Below are positions 7,032 through 15,717 of a stretch of DNA of 64,000 nucleotides, piece by piece. A model generated the notes under the pieces. It did no database searches. It saw nothing but the letters and a program-made list of their open reading frames with translations, and was not told the origin of the DNA. How positions within the stretch are numbered: position 1 is the first letter of the stretch; every line of letters begins with the position of its first letter. The stretch lies in assembly GCA_900103495.1 (NCBI GenBank), contig FMWZ01000009.1, positions 1 to 64,000 on the forward strand. Reading direction: 5' to 3'. Source of the stretch: Lachnospiraceae bacterium G11. Lineage in GTDB: Bacteria; Bacillota; Clostridia; Lachnospirales; Lachnospiraceae. A program made the translations under genes and the position numbers.

Positions 7032-8822
7032 TTAGTCTAGCTGGCTTAAGCCGGTGTAGAGGTTGTAGTAGCGGCCTTTCTGGGCCAGCAGGTCGTCGTG
7101 GTCGCCTCGTTCTATAATTTCACCGTGTTCAAGTACCATAATGGCGTTGGCATTGCGGACGGTTGAAAGTCTGTGGGCAATAACAATGGTGGTACGCTCA
7201 GCCATAAGTCTGTCCATGCCCTTTTCAATCTGCTTCTCGGTTCTGGTATCAACGGAGCTTGTAGCCTCGTCAAGTACAAGAATGGGAGCCTTTGAAATGG
7301 CTGCACGGGCAATGTTAAGAAGCTGTCTCTGGCCCTGTGAAAGGTTGGCGCCATCGCCTTCTATCATGGTATCGTAGCCCTTCTCCAGACGAACGATGAA
7401 GGAATGGGCTGAGGCCATCTTGGCTGCCTGCTCAACTTCCGCATCTGTGGCGTCAGGGCGTCCGTACCTGATATTCTCCCTTACAGTTCCTGTGAAAAGA
7501 TGAGTATCCTGCAAAACGAAGGCAATATTTCGTCTTAAGGTCTCCATCTTTATATCCTTAATGTCTATGCCGTCAATGAGAATTCTTCCCTCATCAATGT
7601 CATAAAATCTGTTAACAAGGTTGGTAATTGTGGTCTTTCCGGCACCTGTTGAACCAACCAGGGCAATCTTTTGGCCCTTCTTTGCGTAGAAGGAAACATT
7701 TTTTAAGATTGTCTTGTCAGGCTCGTAGCCGAAGGTTACGTTCTCTAAGGTAATTGCTCCTTCGATAACGGGATCAAGGGCGCCTTCCTTATCCTCAGGT
7801 TCAGGCTCCGTATCCATTACCGCAAAGGCTCTCTCCGCACCTGCAAGAGCAGAGAAAACCGTAGTCATCTGCATTGAAAGCTCATTGATGGGTCTTGAGA
7901 AGTTTCTCGAATAAGAAACGAAAACTGTAAGACCACCTACGTCAAAGCCCTTTAATACGCAAAGGATTCCGCCTATCATTGCAGTTAAGGAGTAGTTCAC
8001 CTGGCTTAAGTTACCCATAACAGGTCCCATGATTCCGCCGAAGAACTGAGCCTTAATCTGCTTCTTTCTAAGGTCACGGTTCTTAACCACGAAGTCTTCC
8101 ATGGCTTTGTCCTCATGGCAGAAAACCTTAACAACCTTCTGACCTGTAATAATCTCCTCGATGTAGCCGTTTAAGGCACCAAGTGACTCCTGTTGCGCCT
8201 TGTAATGCTTTCTTGAAAGCTTTGCCACAGTAAGACCCGCCCAGGTAAGAAGGGGAGTCAAAAGAAGGGTTACAAGAGCAAGAATCCAGTTGGTGTAGAA
8301 CATCAAAAAGATGGTTCCCACAATGGTGAAGAATCCGCTTATAAGGTTACTTAAGGTGCTGTTTAACATCTCACCGATGTTATCGATATCGTTGGTGAAA
8401 CGGCTCATAACATCGCCGTGATTGTTGGTATCGTAGAACCTTAAGGGAAGTTTCTGCACCTTGTCAAAAAGGTCCTGTCTTATGTGCTGCAATGCCCTCT
8501 GAGAAATGGTAAGCATAATTCTCATCTGAAGATATGGAAGAGCAATTGCAATTACATAAAGGATAGCCAGGCACGCCATAAGGGAAATAAGGTGAGCCCA
8601 GTTTCCGTCAAAGTCAGCTATGGAGTTGACTATGGGTCTTAGCATGTATGAACATGCCAGGTTAACGATTGAGTTAATAACAACGCAGGCCATGGCAATG
8701 GCAAGCTTTGGCTTGTCCGCACTTATATATGACCATATGCGAAGTATGGTGCCCTTCATGTTCTTGGGCTTCTGAATAGGCATGCCGGTTCTTCCGGGGC
8801 CGCCTCCTCTTGGTCCTGCCAT
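7032..8822 (-). CDS. ABC exporter half-transporter, catalytically canonical subunit
   Basis: This 596-residue half-transporter has an N-terminal six-helix exporter domain (about 25-330) and a C-terminal ATPase domain. Walker A is GSTGAGKTTI, Walker B is ILVLDEATSSVD with the catalytic glutamate, and the H-loop is IAHRLSTV. Its signature is LSQGQ rather than LSGGQ. The partner gene immediately upstream lacks the catalytic glutamate. The pair therefore forms a heterodimeric exporter of the BmrCD/LmrCD/TM287-288 kind, in which one of the two ATP sites is degenerate. Start ATG 8822 directly follows the partner's stop (TAAATG) with RBS AAGGAGG. The likely role is drug or lipid export; the substrate is unknown. 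Confidence 0.93.
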   Translation of the reverse strand: MAGPRGGGPGRTGMPIQKPKNMKGTILRIWSYISADKPKLAIAMACVVINSIVNLACSYMLRPIVNSIADFDGNWAHLISLMACLAILYVIAIALPYLQMRIMLTISQRALQHIRQDLFDKVQKLPLRFYDTNNHGDVMSRFTNDIDNIGEMLNSTLSNLISGFFTIVGTIFLMFYTNWILALVTLLLTPLLTWAGLTVAKLSRKHYKAQQESLGALNGYIEEIITGQKVVKVFCHEDKAMEDFVVKNRDLRKKQIKAQFFGGIMGPVMGNLSQVNYSLTAMIGGILCVLKGFDVGGLTVFVSYSRNFSRPINELSMQMTTVFSALAGAERAFAVMDTEPEPEDKEGALDPVIEGAITLENVTFGYEPDKTILKNVSFYAKKGQKIALVGSTGAGKTTITNLVNRFYDIDEGRILIDGIDIKDIKMETLRRNIAFVLQDTHLFTGTVRENIRYGRPDATDAEVEQAAKMASAHSFIVRLEKGYDTMIEGDGANLSQGQRQLLNIARAAISKAPILVLDEATSSVDTRTEKQIEKGMDRLMAERTTIVIAHRLSTVRNANAIMVLEHGEIIERGDHDDLLAQKGRYYNLYTGLSQLD

Positions 8823-10571
8823 TTAGCCCACCTCCTTTGCATTGTCCATCTGGGAATCAAAGATTTCCTGATAAAGGACGTTACTCTTAAGGAGTTCATC
8901 GTGGGTTCCCACACCTGTAATAACTCCGTCTTCCATAACCACTATCTTATCTGCATCCATAACAGACGATATTCTTTGAGCGATTATAATGGTTGTCGTA
9001 TCCTGAAGGGTGGTATTGAAAGCCTCTCTTATTTTACGCTCCGTAGCAGTATCAACCGCACTTGTGGAGTCGTCAAGAATAAGAATCTTAGGCTTCTTAA
9101 GGAGAGCTCTTGCAATACAAAGTCTCTGCTTCTGACCGCCGGATACGTTTACGCCGCCCTGGCCAAGAATTGTTTCATATCCATCTGTAAAATCTTTTAC
9201 AAAGGCATCGGCCTGGGCCTTGTCCGCAAACTCCTCTATGACACTCATGTCAGCTTCCGGATCGCCCCATTTCAGGTTCTCCGCAATGGTTCCCGAGAAC
9301 AGCACGTTCTTCTGAAGAACCATACCAACGCCTTCACGAAGGTTCTTAAGACTGTAATCTCTTACGTCTATTCCGTCCACCAGAACCTGTCCCTCATCCA
9401 CATCGTAAAGTCTTGGAATAAGGGAGACCAGTGTGGTTTTACCACAGCCGGTGGGACCGATTATACCCAGAGTTTCACCGGGCTTAATCTCAAGGTCAAT
9501 ATGTGCAAGAACAGACTCGGGGCTGTCCTTGTAGTATCTGAAGCTCACATCCTTAAAGGTGATTCCGCCCTTTGAAACCTCGGCATCCTTATGCTTTGCA
9601 TAAATATCGTTAAGATCCACATCAGTTCCGAGGACTTCCTTAATACGCTTGGATGAAGCGGAAGCTCTGGGAACCTGAAGAAGGATCATTGCAAGCATCA
9701 TAAGGGAGAACAGCACCTGGAAAATATAGGAAATAAAAGCGGTAAGGCTTCCCACTTCCATATCTCCCGCAATTATCTGCTGTCCGCCAAGCCATACTAC
9801 CAATAAAACCGTGGCGTCCATAATCAGCGAGAAGAAAGGCCAGGTAATAACCAGAACTCTTAAAGCGCTTATTCCTGTGTTTGCCAGATCTTCATTGGCA
9901 GCCGCAAACTTCTTATTCTCATCCTTCTCACGAACAAAGGACTTGATAACTCTTACATTGGTAAGATTCTCTCTTACATTGTTATTAAGGGCATCCACCT
10001 TCTCCTGAAGTTTCATGAATCTGGGGAAGCCCACCTTAATAAGAATTGCAATACCCGCCATCAAAACAGGCATTACCACAAGAAGAATCATGGCAAGCCT
10101 TCTGTTGATGGTAAAGGACATGATTATGGCGCCGATCATCATGCCGGGAGCCCTTAGCATCATTCTAAGAAGCATGGTAATCATGTTCTGAATCTGTGTA
10201 ATGTCGTTGGTAAGCCTTGTCACCAGGGAACCTGTGGAAAACTTATCCAGGTTCGCGAAGGAGAAGGTTTGGATTTTGCCAAAAATATCCTTTCTCAAAT
10301 CCTCTCCGAAGTGAAGGGAGGCGTTAACCGCAAACCATGCGCCGCCAATTCCTCCAAACATCATAATAAAGGCGAAAACAATCATGTTCACGCCGGTGTG
10401 CCAGATGTAGGTCACATCGTGGTTGGCCGCACCGATATTGATGATGTTCGCCATCCATGCAGGAAGCACAACCTCACCAAGAATCTCCATTATCATGAAA
10501 ATGGGACCCAGGATGAAATAAATCAGATGGGGTTTGACGTACTTCCAATAACTGATCTTCTTTTTCTCCAT
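8823..10571 (-). CDS. ABC exporter half-transporter, degenerate ATP-site subunit
   Basis: This 582-residue half-transporter has an exporter membrane domain (about 15-320) and an ATPase domain. Walker A GPTGCGKTTL and signature VSGGQKQRL are normal. Walker B is ILILDDSTSAVD with Asp in place of the catalytic Glu, and the H-loop reads IIAQRISSV with Gln in place of His. Both changes mark the degenerate site of heterodimeric exporters. Its intact signature completes the active site formed with the next gene's Walker motifs. The start ATG has RBS AAAGGAG. It is the first gene of the exporter pair, 11 bases after the HAD phosphatase, and probably shares its transcript. Confidence 0.93.
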   Translation of the reverse strand: MEKKKISYWKYVKPHLIYFILGPIFMIMEILGEVVLPAWMANIINIGAANHDVTYIWHTGVNMIVFAFIMMFGGIGGAWFAVNASLHFGEDLRKDIFGKIQTFSFANLDKFSTGSLVTRLTNDITQIQNMITMLLRMMLRAPGMMIGAIIMSFTINRRLAMILLVVMPVLMAGIAILIKVGFPRFMKLQEKVDALNNNVRENLTNVRVIKSFVREKDENKKFAAANEDLANTGISALRVLVITWPFFSLIMDATVLLVVWLGGQQIIAGDMEVGSLTAFISYIFQVLFSLMMLAMILLQVPRASASSKRIKEVLGTDVDLNDIYAKHKDAEVSKGGITFKDVSFRYYKDSPESVLAHIDLEIKPGETLGIIGPTGCGKTTLVSLIPRLYDVDEGQVLVDGIDVRDYSLKNLREGVGMVLQKNVLFSGTIAENLKWGDPEADMSVIEEFADKAQADAFVKDFTDGYETILGQGGVNVSGGQKQRLCIARALLKKPKILILDDSTSAVDTATERKIREAFNTTLQDTTTIIIAQRISSVMDADKIVVMEDGVITGVGTHDELLKSNVLYQEIFDSQMDNAKEVG

Positions 10572-10582
10572 ATAAAACTCCT

Positions 10583-11422
10583 TTATGAAGGACTGCCGGC
10601 CTTAGCCAGCAAATCATGTAAAACCCGCACGCTCTCAAACACGTACATGGGCTTGATATCGCCCTCTTCAATGTCTTTCAGTGTGGCTTCACCGGTGAGA
10701 ACGCAGATATTGGCCATCTTTGCGTTGATTCCCGTCTGAATATCCGTGTAAAGCCTGTCACCTATAATAACGGCGTCATCCTTGGATACGCCGAATTTCT
10801 CACAGCAAATATCCACCATCATGGTCTCGGGCTTTCCGATGAAGGTGGGGTACTTTCCTGTGGCATTCTTAATCATAATGGCCACAGAACCGTTATCCGG
10901 CACGAAGCCGAAGCTTACGGGGCAAACCAGATCCGGGTTGGTAGCATAGTAATCCACGTCCCTTTCCGTAAGAATCTGGCAGGTGTTCCTCAGTTTCTCA
11001 AAGTTTAATTCTGTGTCAAAACCCGTAAGTACTACTTTAACGCCATCCTCCTGCTTTTCCGTCACATTAAGTCCCTTGCTTCTTAACTCCGCAATCAAGG
11101 ACCTGGTGCCCTGGCAGTAGATGAGATCATTCGGATATTTTTTCTTAAAGAACAAAGCTGTGGCCTGTGATGAAGTGAAAAAGTCCTCCTCAGTAGCCTT
11201 GATGCCCATCTTTGCCACCTTATCAATGTAGTCGACCACAGACTTTGAAGAGTTGTTGGTGATAAAAATATACCTGCCGCCTCTTTCTTTGATAAGGTTT
11301 AAAAGGTCGATGGTTCCGTCAAAAATCCGATCTTCCTCATAAATTGTTCCATCCATATCAAAAAGGAACAGTTTCTTATTTAACAAATCATCTGCGTTAG
11401 TGTTAAAATAGTCACGAATCAT
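10583..11422 (-). CDS. NagD-like HAD-family phosphatase
   Basis: This 279-residue HAD hydrolase is of the NagD/AraL/PNPase-2 subfamily. Motif I is LFDMDGTIYEEDRIFDG, with nucleophile and acid/base aspartates. Motif II is FITNNSSKS, the Lys motif is FIGKPETMM and the acidic motif is VIIGDRLYTDIQTGINA. A C2-type cap lies in between. Members dephosphorylate small sugar phosphates or nucleotides and often clear damaged metabolites; the substrate here is not predictable. RBS AAAGG precedes the ATG. It is divergent from the ECF gene and upstream of the ABC exporter pair on the same strand. Confidence 0.88.
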   Translation of the reverse strand: MIRDYFNTNADDLLNKKLFLFDMDGTIYEEDRIFDGTIDLLNLIKERGGRYIFITNNSSKSVVDYIDKVAKMGIKATEEDFFTSSQATALFFKKKYPNDLIYCQGTRSLIAELRSKGLNVTEKQEDGVKVVLTGFDTELNFEKLRNTCQILTERDVDYYATNPDLVCPVSFGFVPDNGSVAIMIKNATGKYPTFIGKPETMMVDICCEKFGVSKDDAVIIGDRLYTDIQTGINAKMANICVLTGEATLKDIEEGDIKPMYVFESVRVLHDLLAKAGSPS

Positions 11423-11450
11423 CTTGGGTTTCCTTTTACCTATTTACCTA

Positions 11451-11479
11451 TTGACTTGATTCCATATCCGTAGTAGGAT
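11451..11479 (+). promoter_or_regulatory. Promoter of the ECF S-component gene
   Basis: TTGACT at 11451-11456 and TAGGAT at 11474-11479 are separated by exactly 17 bases and point at the gene starting at 11520. The leader is only about 35 bases, so no riboswitch fits between promoter and gene. Confidence 0.65.
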
Positions 11480-11519
11480 ACGTTCTAACAAATATACATA
11501 TGGAAGGGAAGTACAAAAC

Positions 11520-12086
11520 ATGGCTAAAAAAATAGCTCAGGCAGGCCTCATGGCAGCTCTTTGCTTCATAGGCTTTGCCGTATTTAAAATTGATATACCC
11601 GTAGGTGCCGACAAGACAGCGTTCCATTTGGGAAATGTGTTCTGCGTTCTTGCAGCTTTGCTTCTCGGCGGTCTCTGGGGCGGATTAAGCGGTGCCATCG
11701 GCATGACCATCGCAGACCTGGTTTCAGGCTACGCCACCTCAGCTCCCAAAACTTTCGTATTGAAGCTTTGCATCGGCCTTATTGTGGGACTCGTTGCTCA
11801 TAAGATTTTCCATCTTTCCGAGGAAACTGACAAAAAGAAAATCGCGCTTATCACTTTCCTTGCAAGCGCCGCAGGAATGCTCTTCAATGTGGTTGCCGAT
11901 CCTTTGGTTGGATATGTATATAAGAAGTACTTATTCCACGTGGATCAGGAACTGGCTGCCGCTCTTGCAAAGATGTCAGCACTTACAACCCTTGTAAATG
12001 CAGTCATCGCAATTATCTGCGCATCCCTTTTCTATCTTGCTCTTCGTCCTGCCCTCAAGAAGACAGGCTTACTCAGCAAAATTTAA
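11520..12086 (+). CDS. ECF transporter S component (substrate unknown)
   Basis: This 188-residue hydrophobic protein has about six membrane helices. The N-terminal AQAGLMAALCFIGFAVF and the segments AFHLGNVFCVLAALLLGG and GLSGAIGMTIADLVSGY are typical of substrate-binding S components of energy-coupling-factor transporters. These work with a shared EcfAA'T module, which is not in this window. The A-rich N-terminal helix fits the AxxxA interface that contacts EcfT. The substrate is probably a vitamin or small metabolite, but no riboswitch or pathway gene here identifies it. The last 18 bases overlap the convergent lipoprotein gene. Confidence 0.78.
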   Translation: MAKKIAQAGLMAALCFIGFAVFKIDIPVGADKTAFHLGNVFCVLAALLLGGLWGGLSGAIGMTIADLVSGYATSAPKTFVLKLCIGLIVGLVAHKIFHLSEETDKKKIALITFLASAAGMLFNVVADPLVGYVYKKYLFHVDQELAAALAKMSALTTLVNAVIAIICASLFYLALRPALKKTGLLSKI

Positions 12087-12815
12087 GGTCACATTTCCGA
12101 CGGAAACATCGACTTCAATCTTTCTGCCGGCTTTATTATCAACGAATTCACGGCTCACGCCGTTGAAATTCTCATCATCAATTGACGCTGCGCCTGCGGT
12201 TACCGACACAAGGTAATCGTAGGCTTCTTTATTTCCTGCCGCCGTAAGGGATATGTTTCCCATGTCGCAGTTAAGTTTCATTCCTTCTGTGGGAAAAACA
12301 TCGCCTTCTACTGAACCGGCCCCCACATTTACATTAATCTCACCTGCAGTAAGGCTTCCTATATCCACAAAGCCCGCCCCCAGGTCAATTTCAGCTTTAT
12401 TAAAGCACTTGCCGAAGGGGATATAAAGATTAACTGTCATGGAGTCCGTAAGGTTGGAGTTCTTAAGGGCATGTATGTATGCCACTCCACCCTCTTCATA
12501 GGCCTGAAGCTTCTCTATTTTCTCTCCTTCAATATAGATATTCTCGTCACCGGAATTAAGAATATTGAAAGTGCAACCTCCGGTTGTGACAGTTATGTCA
12601 TTAACCGGATTCTCAGTAATTTGGCGCCTTTCCACGTCTCCCGAAAGGATCTCAAATCTCTCGTCAAAAACAGTGATGTCAGCTAAATCATAAATGGTAT
12701 TGTCTATTATTTCCTTGCCGTTTTCCACCAGTGCATCGGTGTCTGTCATATCGCAGCCCGAGCACATAATACCCATGGCAAAAAGCAGGGGTAAAAACCT
12801 TAAATATCTCTTCAC
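12069..12815 (-). CDS. DUF4097-like lipoprotein
   Basis: This 248-residue exported protein has a lipoprotein signal (MKRYLRFLPLLFAMGIMCSGC, lipobox MCSGC). The mature part consists of short alternating strands with recurring glycine turns (DLGAGFVDIGSL, INVNVGAGSVEGD, CDMGNISL, VSVGNVTL). This is the pattern of DUF4097 beta-solenoid proteins, often paired with envelope stress systems. The precise function is unknown. The gene is divergent from the RpiR regulator and convergent with the ECF gene, overlapping it by 18 bases. Confidence 0.75.
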   Translation of the reverse strand: MKRYLRFLPLLFAMGIMCSGCDMTDTDALVENGKEIIDNTIYDLADITVFDERFEILSGDVERRQITENPVNDITVTTGGCTFNILNSGDENIYIEGEKIEKLQAYEEGGVAYIHALKNSNLTDSMTVNLYIPFGKCFNKAEIDLGAGFVDIGSLTAGEINVNVGAGSVEGDVFPTEGMKLNCDMGNISLTAAGNKEAYDYLVSVTAGAASIDDENFNGVSREFVDNKAGRKIEVDVSVGNVTLNFAE

Positions 12816-12907
12816 ACTACTCTCCCATTATATAAAACATCTTAGTCTATTTTTTTCTTTTTTGTTCCGAAAGTCAATTAAAAAAGTATAAAAAAAGTTT
12901 AAAATTC

Positions 12908-12936
12908 TTGATTTTCACTGTTTATTTTTTTATACT
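12908..12936 (+). promoter_or_regulatory. Promoter of the murR-like regulator
   Basis: TTGATT at 12908-12913 and TATACT at 12931-12936 are spaced 17 bases apart in very AT-rich DNA. The predicted start of transcription is about 27 bases before the ATG. Confidence 0.75.
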
Positions 12937-12969
12937 TTAGGTATCGTGAAATTTTGCGGAGGTAAATTG

Positions 12970-13842
12970 ATGACCACAGTTGAAATATTAATTCAAAACA
13001 TGTATCCTCAGCTCAGCAAGACCGAGAAATTGGCGGCTGACTACCTTATGCGAAACATTGACCACGTTTTCCGTTATCCCTTGGCAGTGTTGGCGGAGCG
13101 TTCCGGAACCAGCCAGGGAGCATGGGTCAGACTTTGCAAAGCCATTGGTTTCGATGGCCTCAAGGACTTGAAGACTACTCTTTTCAAAGAGATTAAATCA
13201 AGCGCTACAGAGAATTCTCCCGCTACAGAGTATCAGTTTATCGATATCCAGAGCCACGAGAATCTTACAAGCGTTGCCAATAACGTATGCGGTTGCTCCA
13301 TAAGAGCAATTGAAGATACATTAAAGCTTTTCGATGAGAAGGCTCTTGAGAAGGCAGTTAAGAAGATTAAGGTTGCAGGCAGAGTAGCCATCTTCGGAAT
13401 CAACGCATCAAGCATTGTTGCAAGTGATCTTTATGCCAAGTTCTTAAGAATCAGATATCCCGCCCTTTACAATGCGGACTATCATGTAAGCCTTACAATA
13501 GCTGCCAATCTTACACCCAATGATGTGGCAATCTTTATTTCATACTCGGGCGAAACTCCCGACACATTAAAGATTCTTAATCTTGCCAAGAAGCAGGGTG
13601 CATTCATTATTGCCATTACACGTCCCGGCGGCAACATCGCAGCCAACAATTCGGACGTTAACCTTTTTGTTAACTCACCCCAGACAGACAAGCGAAGCGG
13701 CGCCATGAGCTCCAGACTTGCTCAGTTTGTTATGGCAGACATCCTCTTTACCGCCATCGTTAATCAGGATTACGACAGAACAGAGTGTTATCTTGAGAAC
13801 ACCTATCTGGCCTGCCGAGGGGATCATACAATGACGAAATAA
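12970..13842 (+). CDS. MurR/RpiR-family transcriptional regulator
   Basis: This 290-residue regulator has an N-terminal HTH_6 domain (about 1-75, LSKTEKLAADYLMRN to SQGAWVRLCKAIGFDG) and a C-terminal SIS sugar-phosphate binding domain (about 120-260, including FGINASSIVA and ISYSGETPDTL). I chose ATG 12970 because GCGGAGGT lies 6 bases upstream; a GTG at 12946 lacks an RBS. It is convergent with a kinase gene and murQ, so it probably responds to N-acetylmuramic acid 6-phosphate and controls MurNAc recycling, as MurR does in enterobacteria. That assignment is inference. The stop codon overlaps the outer arm of the palindrome at 13841-13894. Confidence 0.9.
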   Translation: MTTVEILIQNMYPQLSKTEKLAADYLMRNIDHVFRYPLAVLAERSGTSQGAWVRLCKAIGFDGLKDLKTTLFKEIKSSATENSPATEYQFIDIQSHENLTSVANNVCGCSIRAIEDTLKLFDEKALEKAVKKIKVAGRVAIFGINASSIVASDLYAKFLRIRYPALYNADYHVSLTIAANLTPNDVAIFISYSGETPDTLKILNLAKKQGAFIIAITRPGGNIAANNSDVNLFVNSPQTDKRSGAMSSRLAQFVMADILFTAIVNQDYDRTECYLENTYLACRGDHTMTK

Positions 13843-13894
13843 TAGGTGCAGAATGGGCCAGACCCTTGGGTCTGGCCCTTTTTTTGCACCTATT
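13841..13894. terminator. REP-like palindrome acting as bidirectional terminator
   Basis: An outer perfect 10-bp arm pair (AATAGGTGCA at 13841-13850, TGCACCTATT at 13885-13894) encloses an 11-bp perfect stem (GGGCCAGACCC, loop TT, GGGTCTGGCCC, 13855-13878) followed by T7. It lies between convergent genes, overlaps both stop codons and provides the TAG of the kinase gene. The GGTGCAGAATGGG start resembles the repeats at 2650 and 6939. Confidence 0.88.
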
Positions 13895-14786
13895 TCACCA
13901 TCTTCAAAGCCAAAAGCATTGCGCCATAATCTGCTTCATGCTCCGCATTAATCACGGTGTAATCCTTTAGAATTTCTTTAAAGCATTCTCTGATTCTTCT
14001 GTTCTTTTGAAGAACACTGCCGGAAACAGCTATTCTGCAGTCGCCACCCAGGAAATTAAGGGCCGGCTCGCAAAGCTTTGCAAGCTCTTTTGCAGCACTT
14101 TCCTCTATTTCTCTTGCAACCTCATCCCCTCTTTCCGAAGCTTCCTCAATAAGAACAGCCAAAGCCGCTATATCCTTCTTGCTTCTTTCGGAGGAATAAA
14201 TCCATGTTATCAGCTCAGGAATGGTATTTACTCCAAGCTTACCGTAGACAAGTTCGGAGAGGATTGTCTTTTTGTCTCTTCCATCGAAAGCTCTGATAAC
14301 CGCTCTTAAGATCAGTCTTCCTATGTAGTAGGCACTTCCTTCGTCGTCAATAATGTGGCCGTAGCCCCCAACTCTGATGCTGTCTCCCGCTTTATTGACT
14401 CCAAGGCAGATGGCGCCTGTACCCGCAATAACAACTATTCCCTCTTCGCCGTTTAAGGCTCCTGCGTGAGCAGTATGTGAATCAGTTGTTATTTTATGTG
14501 GGCAGGTAAAACCTGTCTTATCTAATATTCTCTCAAAATTGGCCAGAACATCGCTTCTTGAAACTCCGGCACTTCCTATGCAGATGGCTGCACAGTCTGA
14601 TACTTCTCTGCCCTTGAGTCCCTGTTCAATAATGTTTTCTATATTCTCATCGATGGTTCTGGTATCGGCACCGACATAGTTAATGGGGCCGCCCTTCATG
14701 TTGCAGAGAATGTTGCCGTCTAAATCTGCAACCACTCCCTTCGAGCCGGTTCCTCCTCCGTCGATTCCTATTACATATTTGCCCAT
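13890..14786 (-). CDS. BadF/BadG-type N-acetylhexosamine kinase
   Basis: This 298-residue sugar kinase has the ASKHA fold. The phosphate-1 motif is GIDGGGTGSKGVVADLDG near the N-terminus, the phosphate-2 motif is VVIAGTGAICLGV and the adenosine region is FLGGDCRIAVSGSV. Relatives phosphorylate N-acetylglucosamine or the amino sugars released by wall turnover. It follows murQ on the same strand by 22 bases, which supports a role in MurNAc or GlcNAc salvage. RBS GGGAG precedes ATG 14786. The TAG stop is part of the palindromic terminator. Confidence 0.88.
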   Translation of the reverse strand: MGKYVIGIDGGGTGSKGVVADLDGNILCNMKGGPINYVGADTRTIDENIENIIEQGLKGREVSDCAAICIGSAGVSRSDVLANFERILDKTGFTCPHKITTDSHTAHAGALNGEEGIVVIAGTGAICLGVNKAGDSIRVGGYGHIIDDEGSAYYIGRLILRAVIRAFDGRDKKTILSELVYGKLGVNTIPELITWIYSSERSKKDIAALAVLIEEASERGDEVAREIEESAAKELAKLCEPALNFLGGDCRIAVSGSVLQKNRRIRECFKEILKDYTVINAEHEADYGAMLLALKMVK

Positions 14787-14808
14787 ATGTAATCTCCCGG
14801 TTTTCTGT

Positions 14809-15717
14809 TTAATTATCTGCTGCTGCCTTTAAAGCCCTCTTGAGGTATCCCTCATTCTCATTGAGAAGTCTCTCACTGGTTTCCACGTCTTTGCCGCTTA
14901 GAATCACCATTGCAGCCAATTTGACACTCATGTCACATTCCTTCAGATACTTTACTGCCGTATCTCTGTCAACGCCTGTAAGGTCAGTGAGCATTCGTAT
15001 TGCTCTCTCATGAAGCTTATTATTGGAAGCTCTCACATCTACCATTCTGTTGCCGTAAACCTTGCCAAGTTTAATCATGGTAGCTGTGGTAATCATGTTA
15101 AGAATAAGCTTCTGGGCAGTTCCTGATTTCATTCTGGTAGAACCGCTGATAACCTCAGGGCCACAGTCAGCTGCAATAAAGATATCGCAGCATGTGTTAA
15201 AGTCCGTTTCCTTATTATTACAAACCCCAACGGTAACAGCTCCCAGCTCTTTGGCTCTCCTTAAAGCTCCTCTTACATAAGCCGCACTTCCGCTGGCGGT
15301 TATTCCAACAACCACATCATTCTTTCCAACGTTGTGTCTGTCCATCAGATCCCTGCCTGCCAAAGGGTCGTCCTCACATCCCTCAACGGCATGTCTTAAG
15401 GCCATATCCCCGCCTGCAATATAACCCTGAACCAAATCTGACTTGGTTCCGTAGGTGGGAGGACATTCCGATGCGTCCAAAACTCCAAGTCTTCCTGAAG
15501 TGCCGGCACCCACATAGAATAAGTGCCCGCCGTTCTTAAGTCCCTCATAGACAGCATCAACTGCCTTGGTGATCTCAGGAATTTCTAGCTCAACCGCAGG
15601 GGCAACCAGCTTGTCCTCCGCGTTGATCATTTTAAGAATCCCCTCTGTGTCACATTCATCAATGGTAACAGTGTTCGGATTAATTCCCTCCGTTGTCAAA
15701 GAACTTAATTCAACCAT
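14809..15717 (-). CDS. murQ: N-acetylmuramic acid 6-phosphate etherase
   Basis: This 302-residue SIS-domain enzyme removes the lactyl ether from MurNAc-6-phosphate to give GlcNAc-6-phosphate and D-lactate, the key cytoplasmic step in recycling peptidoglycan sugar. The hallmarks are VGAGTSGRLGVLDASECPPT, GITASGSAAYVRGAL and STRMKSGTAQKLILN. A C-terminal helical region (KLHERAIRMLTDLTG) completes the fold. I prefer ATG 15717 (MVELSSL) with AAGGG 6 bases upstream over GTG 15732. It is first in a two-gene unit with the kinase; the RpiR regulator is convergent beyond. No dedicated MurNAc transporter is in the window. Confidence 0.95.
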   Translation of the reverse strand: MVELSSLTTEGINPNTVTIDECDTEGILKMINAEDKLVAPAVELEIPEITKAVDAVYEGLKNGGHLFYVGAGTSGRLGVLDASECPPTYGTKSDLVQGYIAGGDMALRHAVEGCEDDPLAGRDLMDRHNVGKNDVVVGITASGSAAYVRGALRRAKELGAVTVGVCNNKETDFNTCCDIFIAADCGPEVISGSTRMKSGTAQKLILNMITTATMIKLGKVYGNRMVDVRASNNKLHERAIRMLTDLTGVDRDTAVKYLKECDMSVKLAAMVILSGKDVETSERLLNENEGYLKRALKAAADN

